A DNA stretch of 6,660 bases from Acidiphilium sp. CAG:727. GTDB lineage: Bacteria > Bacillota > Clostridia > Christensenellales > Borkfalkiaceae. The stretch lies in assembly GCA_000437515.1 (NCBI GenBank), contig FR898432.1, forward strand, positions 20,499-27,158, read 5' to 3'. The notes under the pieces were generated by a model, which searched no databases, had not been told where the DNA came from, and saw only the letters and a program-made list of their open reading frames with translations. Positions 6,237 through 6,660 of this stretch are shown here, piece by piece. Each line of letters begins with the position of its first letter. Position 1 is the first letter of the stretch. A program made the translations under genes and the position numbers.

Positions 6237-6660
6237 ATGAGAGTTAAATTAAAGACTTACGCTAAAATAAACCTTACGCTTAACGTGGGGGCTAAAAAAG
6301 ACGGATTTCACCCGATAGACAGCGTCGTTACGACGGTGGACTTATACGACGAGATTACCGCCGTAAAACGCAAAGACGACGAAATAAAATTTACCATGCG
6401 CGGGTTGGGCGAGTACGATATAAAGCAAGCCGACAACAACGCCTATAAAGCGGCGGTTCTGTTCAAAGAACGGTTTTCGACGTCGGGTTTCGACCTTACG
6501 GTTAAAAAGCGTATCGCGATAGGCGGAGGCTTAGGCGGAAGTTCTGCCGACGTTGCGGGGGTTTTAAGGGCTCTTAAAAAATTGTTCGGCGTAGAAGATG
6601 ACGTAAAACCGCTCGCCGACGAACTCGGCAGCGACTGCGGGTATCTTTTAACCGGCGGAA
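6237..6660 (+). CDS. ispE: 4-diphosphocytidyl-2-C-methyl-D-erythritol kinase, 3' partial
   Basis: The 141 visible residues cover about half of the usual 280-290. IspE uses ATP to phosphorylate the 2-hydroxyl of CDP-methylerythritol in the MEP isoprenoid pathway, in the cytoplasm. Diagnostic features are AKINL at 9-13, with Lys10 in the place of the catalytic lysine; DGFHPIDS at 22-29 in the substrate-binding 'DGYH' position; LYDEI at 36-40; and the GHMP-kinase ATP loop GGGLGGSSAD at 96-105. LGSDCG at 131-135 contains Asp133 in the place of the catalytic aspartate, but followed by Cys-Gly instead of the usual Val-Pro. The ATG at 6237 is preceded by GGCGG (6226-6230) at six bases, an imperfect ribosome binding site. 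It starts 18 bases after the sipL-like gene with no terminator between. Confidence 0.95.
   Translation, partial: MRVKLKTYAKINLTLNVGAKKDGFHPIDSVVTTVDLYDEITAVKRKDDEIKFTMRGLGEYDIKQADNNAYKAAVLFKERFSTSGFDLTVKKRIAIGGGLGGSSADVAGVLRALKKLFGVEDDVKPLADELGSDCGYLLTGG

Overview
The window looks like chromosomal DNA from a member of the Bacillota, probably Clostridia. The basis is an SPOCS (DUF3794) plus LysM protein of the SipL type, a lineage-typical spore-morphogenesis family, lying 18 bases upstream of ispE. Codon choice is alike in all six genes: many GCG, CGC, TTC, TCG and AAA codons. This style recalls uncultured gut Clostridia, but the genus cannot be fixed from this sequence. All supported genes are on the + strand.

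Region 1 (start to about 3436) is the end of a compact operon with a phage-like character. The first gene is cut by the window start. It encodes a beta-rich, propeller-like protein resembling the tail-hub or DNA-stabilisation (P22 gp10-like) proteins of podoviruses. A 297-residue beta-rich protein and a 74-residue beta-rich protein follow, overlapping by 11 bases and 1 base. A 317-residue charged coiled-coil protein comes last, with a TTG start and a strong ribosome binding site. The operon ends at a clear intrinsic terminator. No integrase, lysis gene, capsid gene or attachment site is visible. The base and codon style matches the neighbouring housekeeping genes, so this could be an old, domesticated phage structural cluster or the end of a prophage. 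The window alone cannot decide between these.

Region 2 (about 3440 to 4660) is a single-gene transcription unit. It has a 21-bp-spaced direct repeat, a good extended -10 sigma-A promoter, a lipoprotein of unknown function with a clear lipobox, and a probable terminator.

Region 3 (about 4660 to the end) holds a sipL-like gene followed by ispE, which is cut by the window end. The 103 bases before the sipL-like gene hold a possible sporulation-sigma promoter, a near-perfect hairpin, and a run of nine G followed by two more G tracts. The last tract is the only ribosome-binding-like sequence for the gene. This leader is the most unusual non-coding stretch in the window.

No tRNA, rRNA, CRISPR array, insertion sequence or minus-strand gene could be supported.
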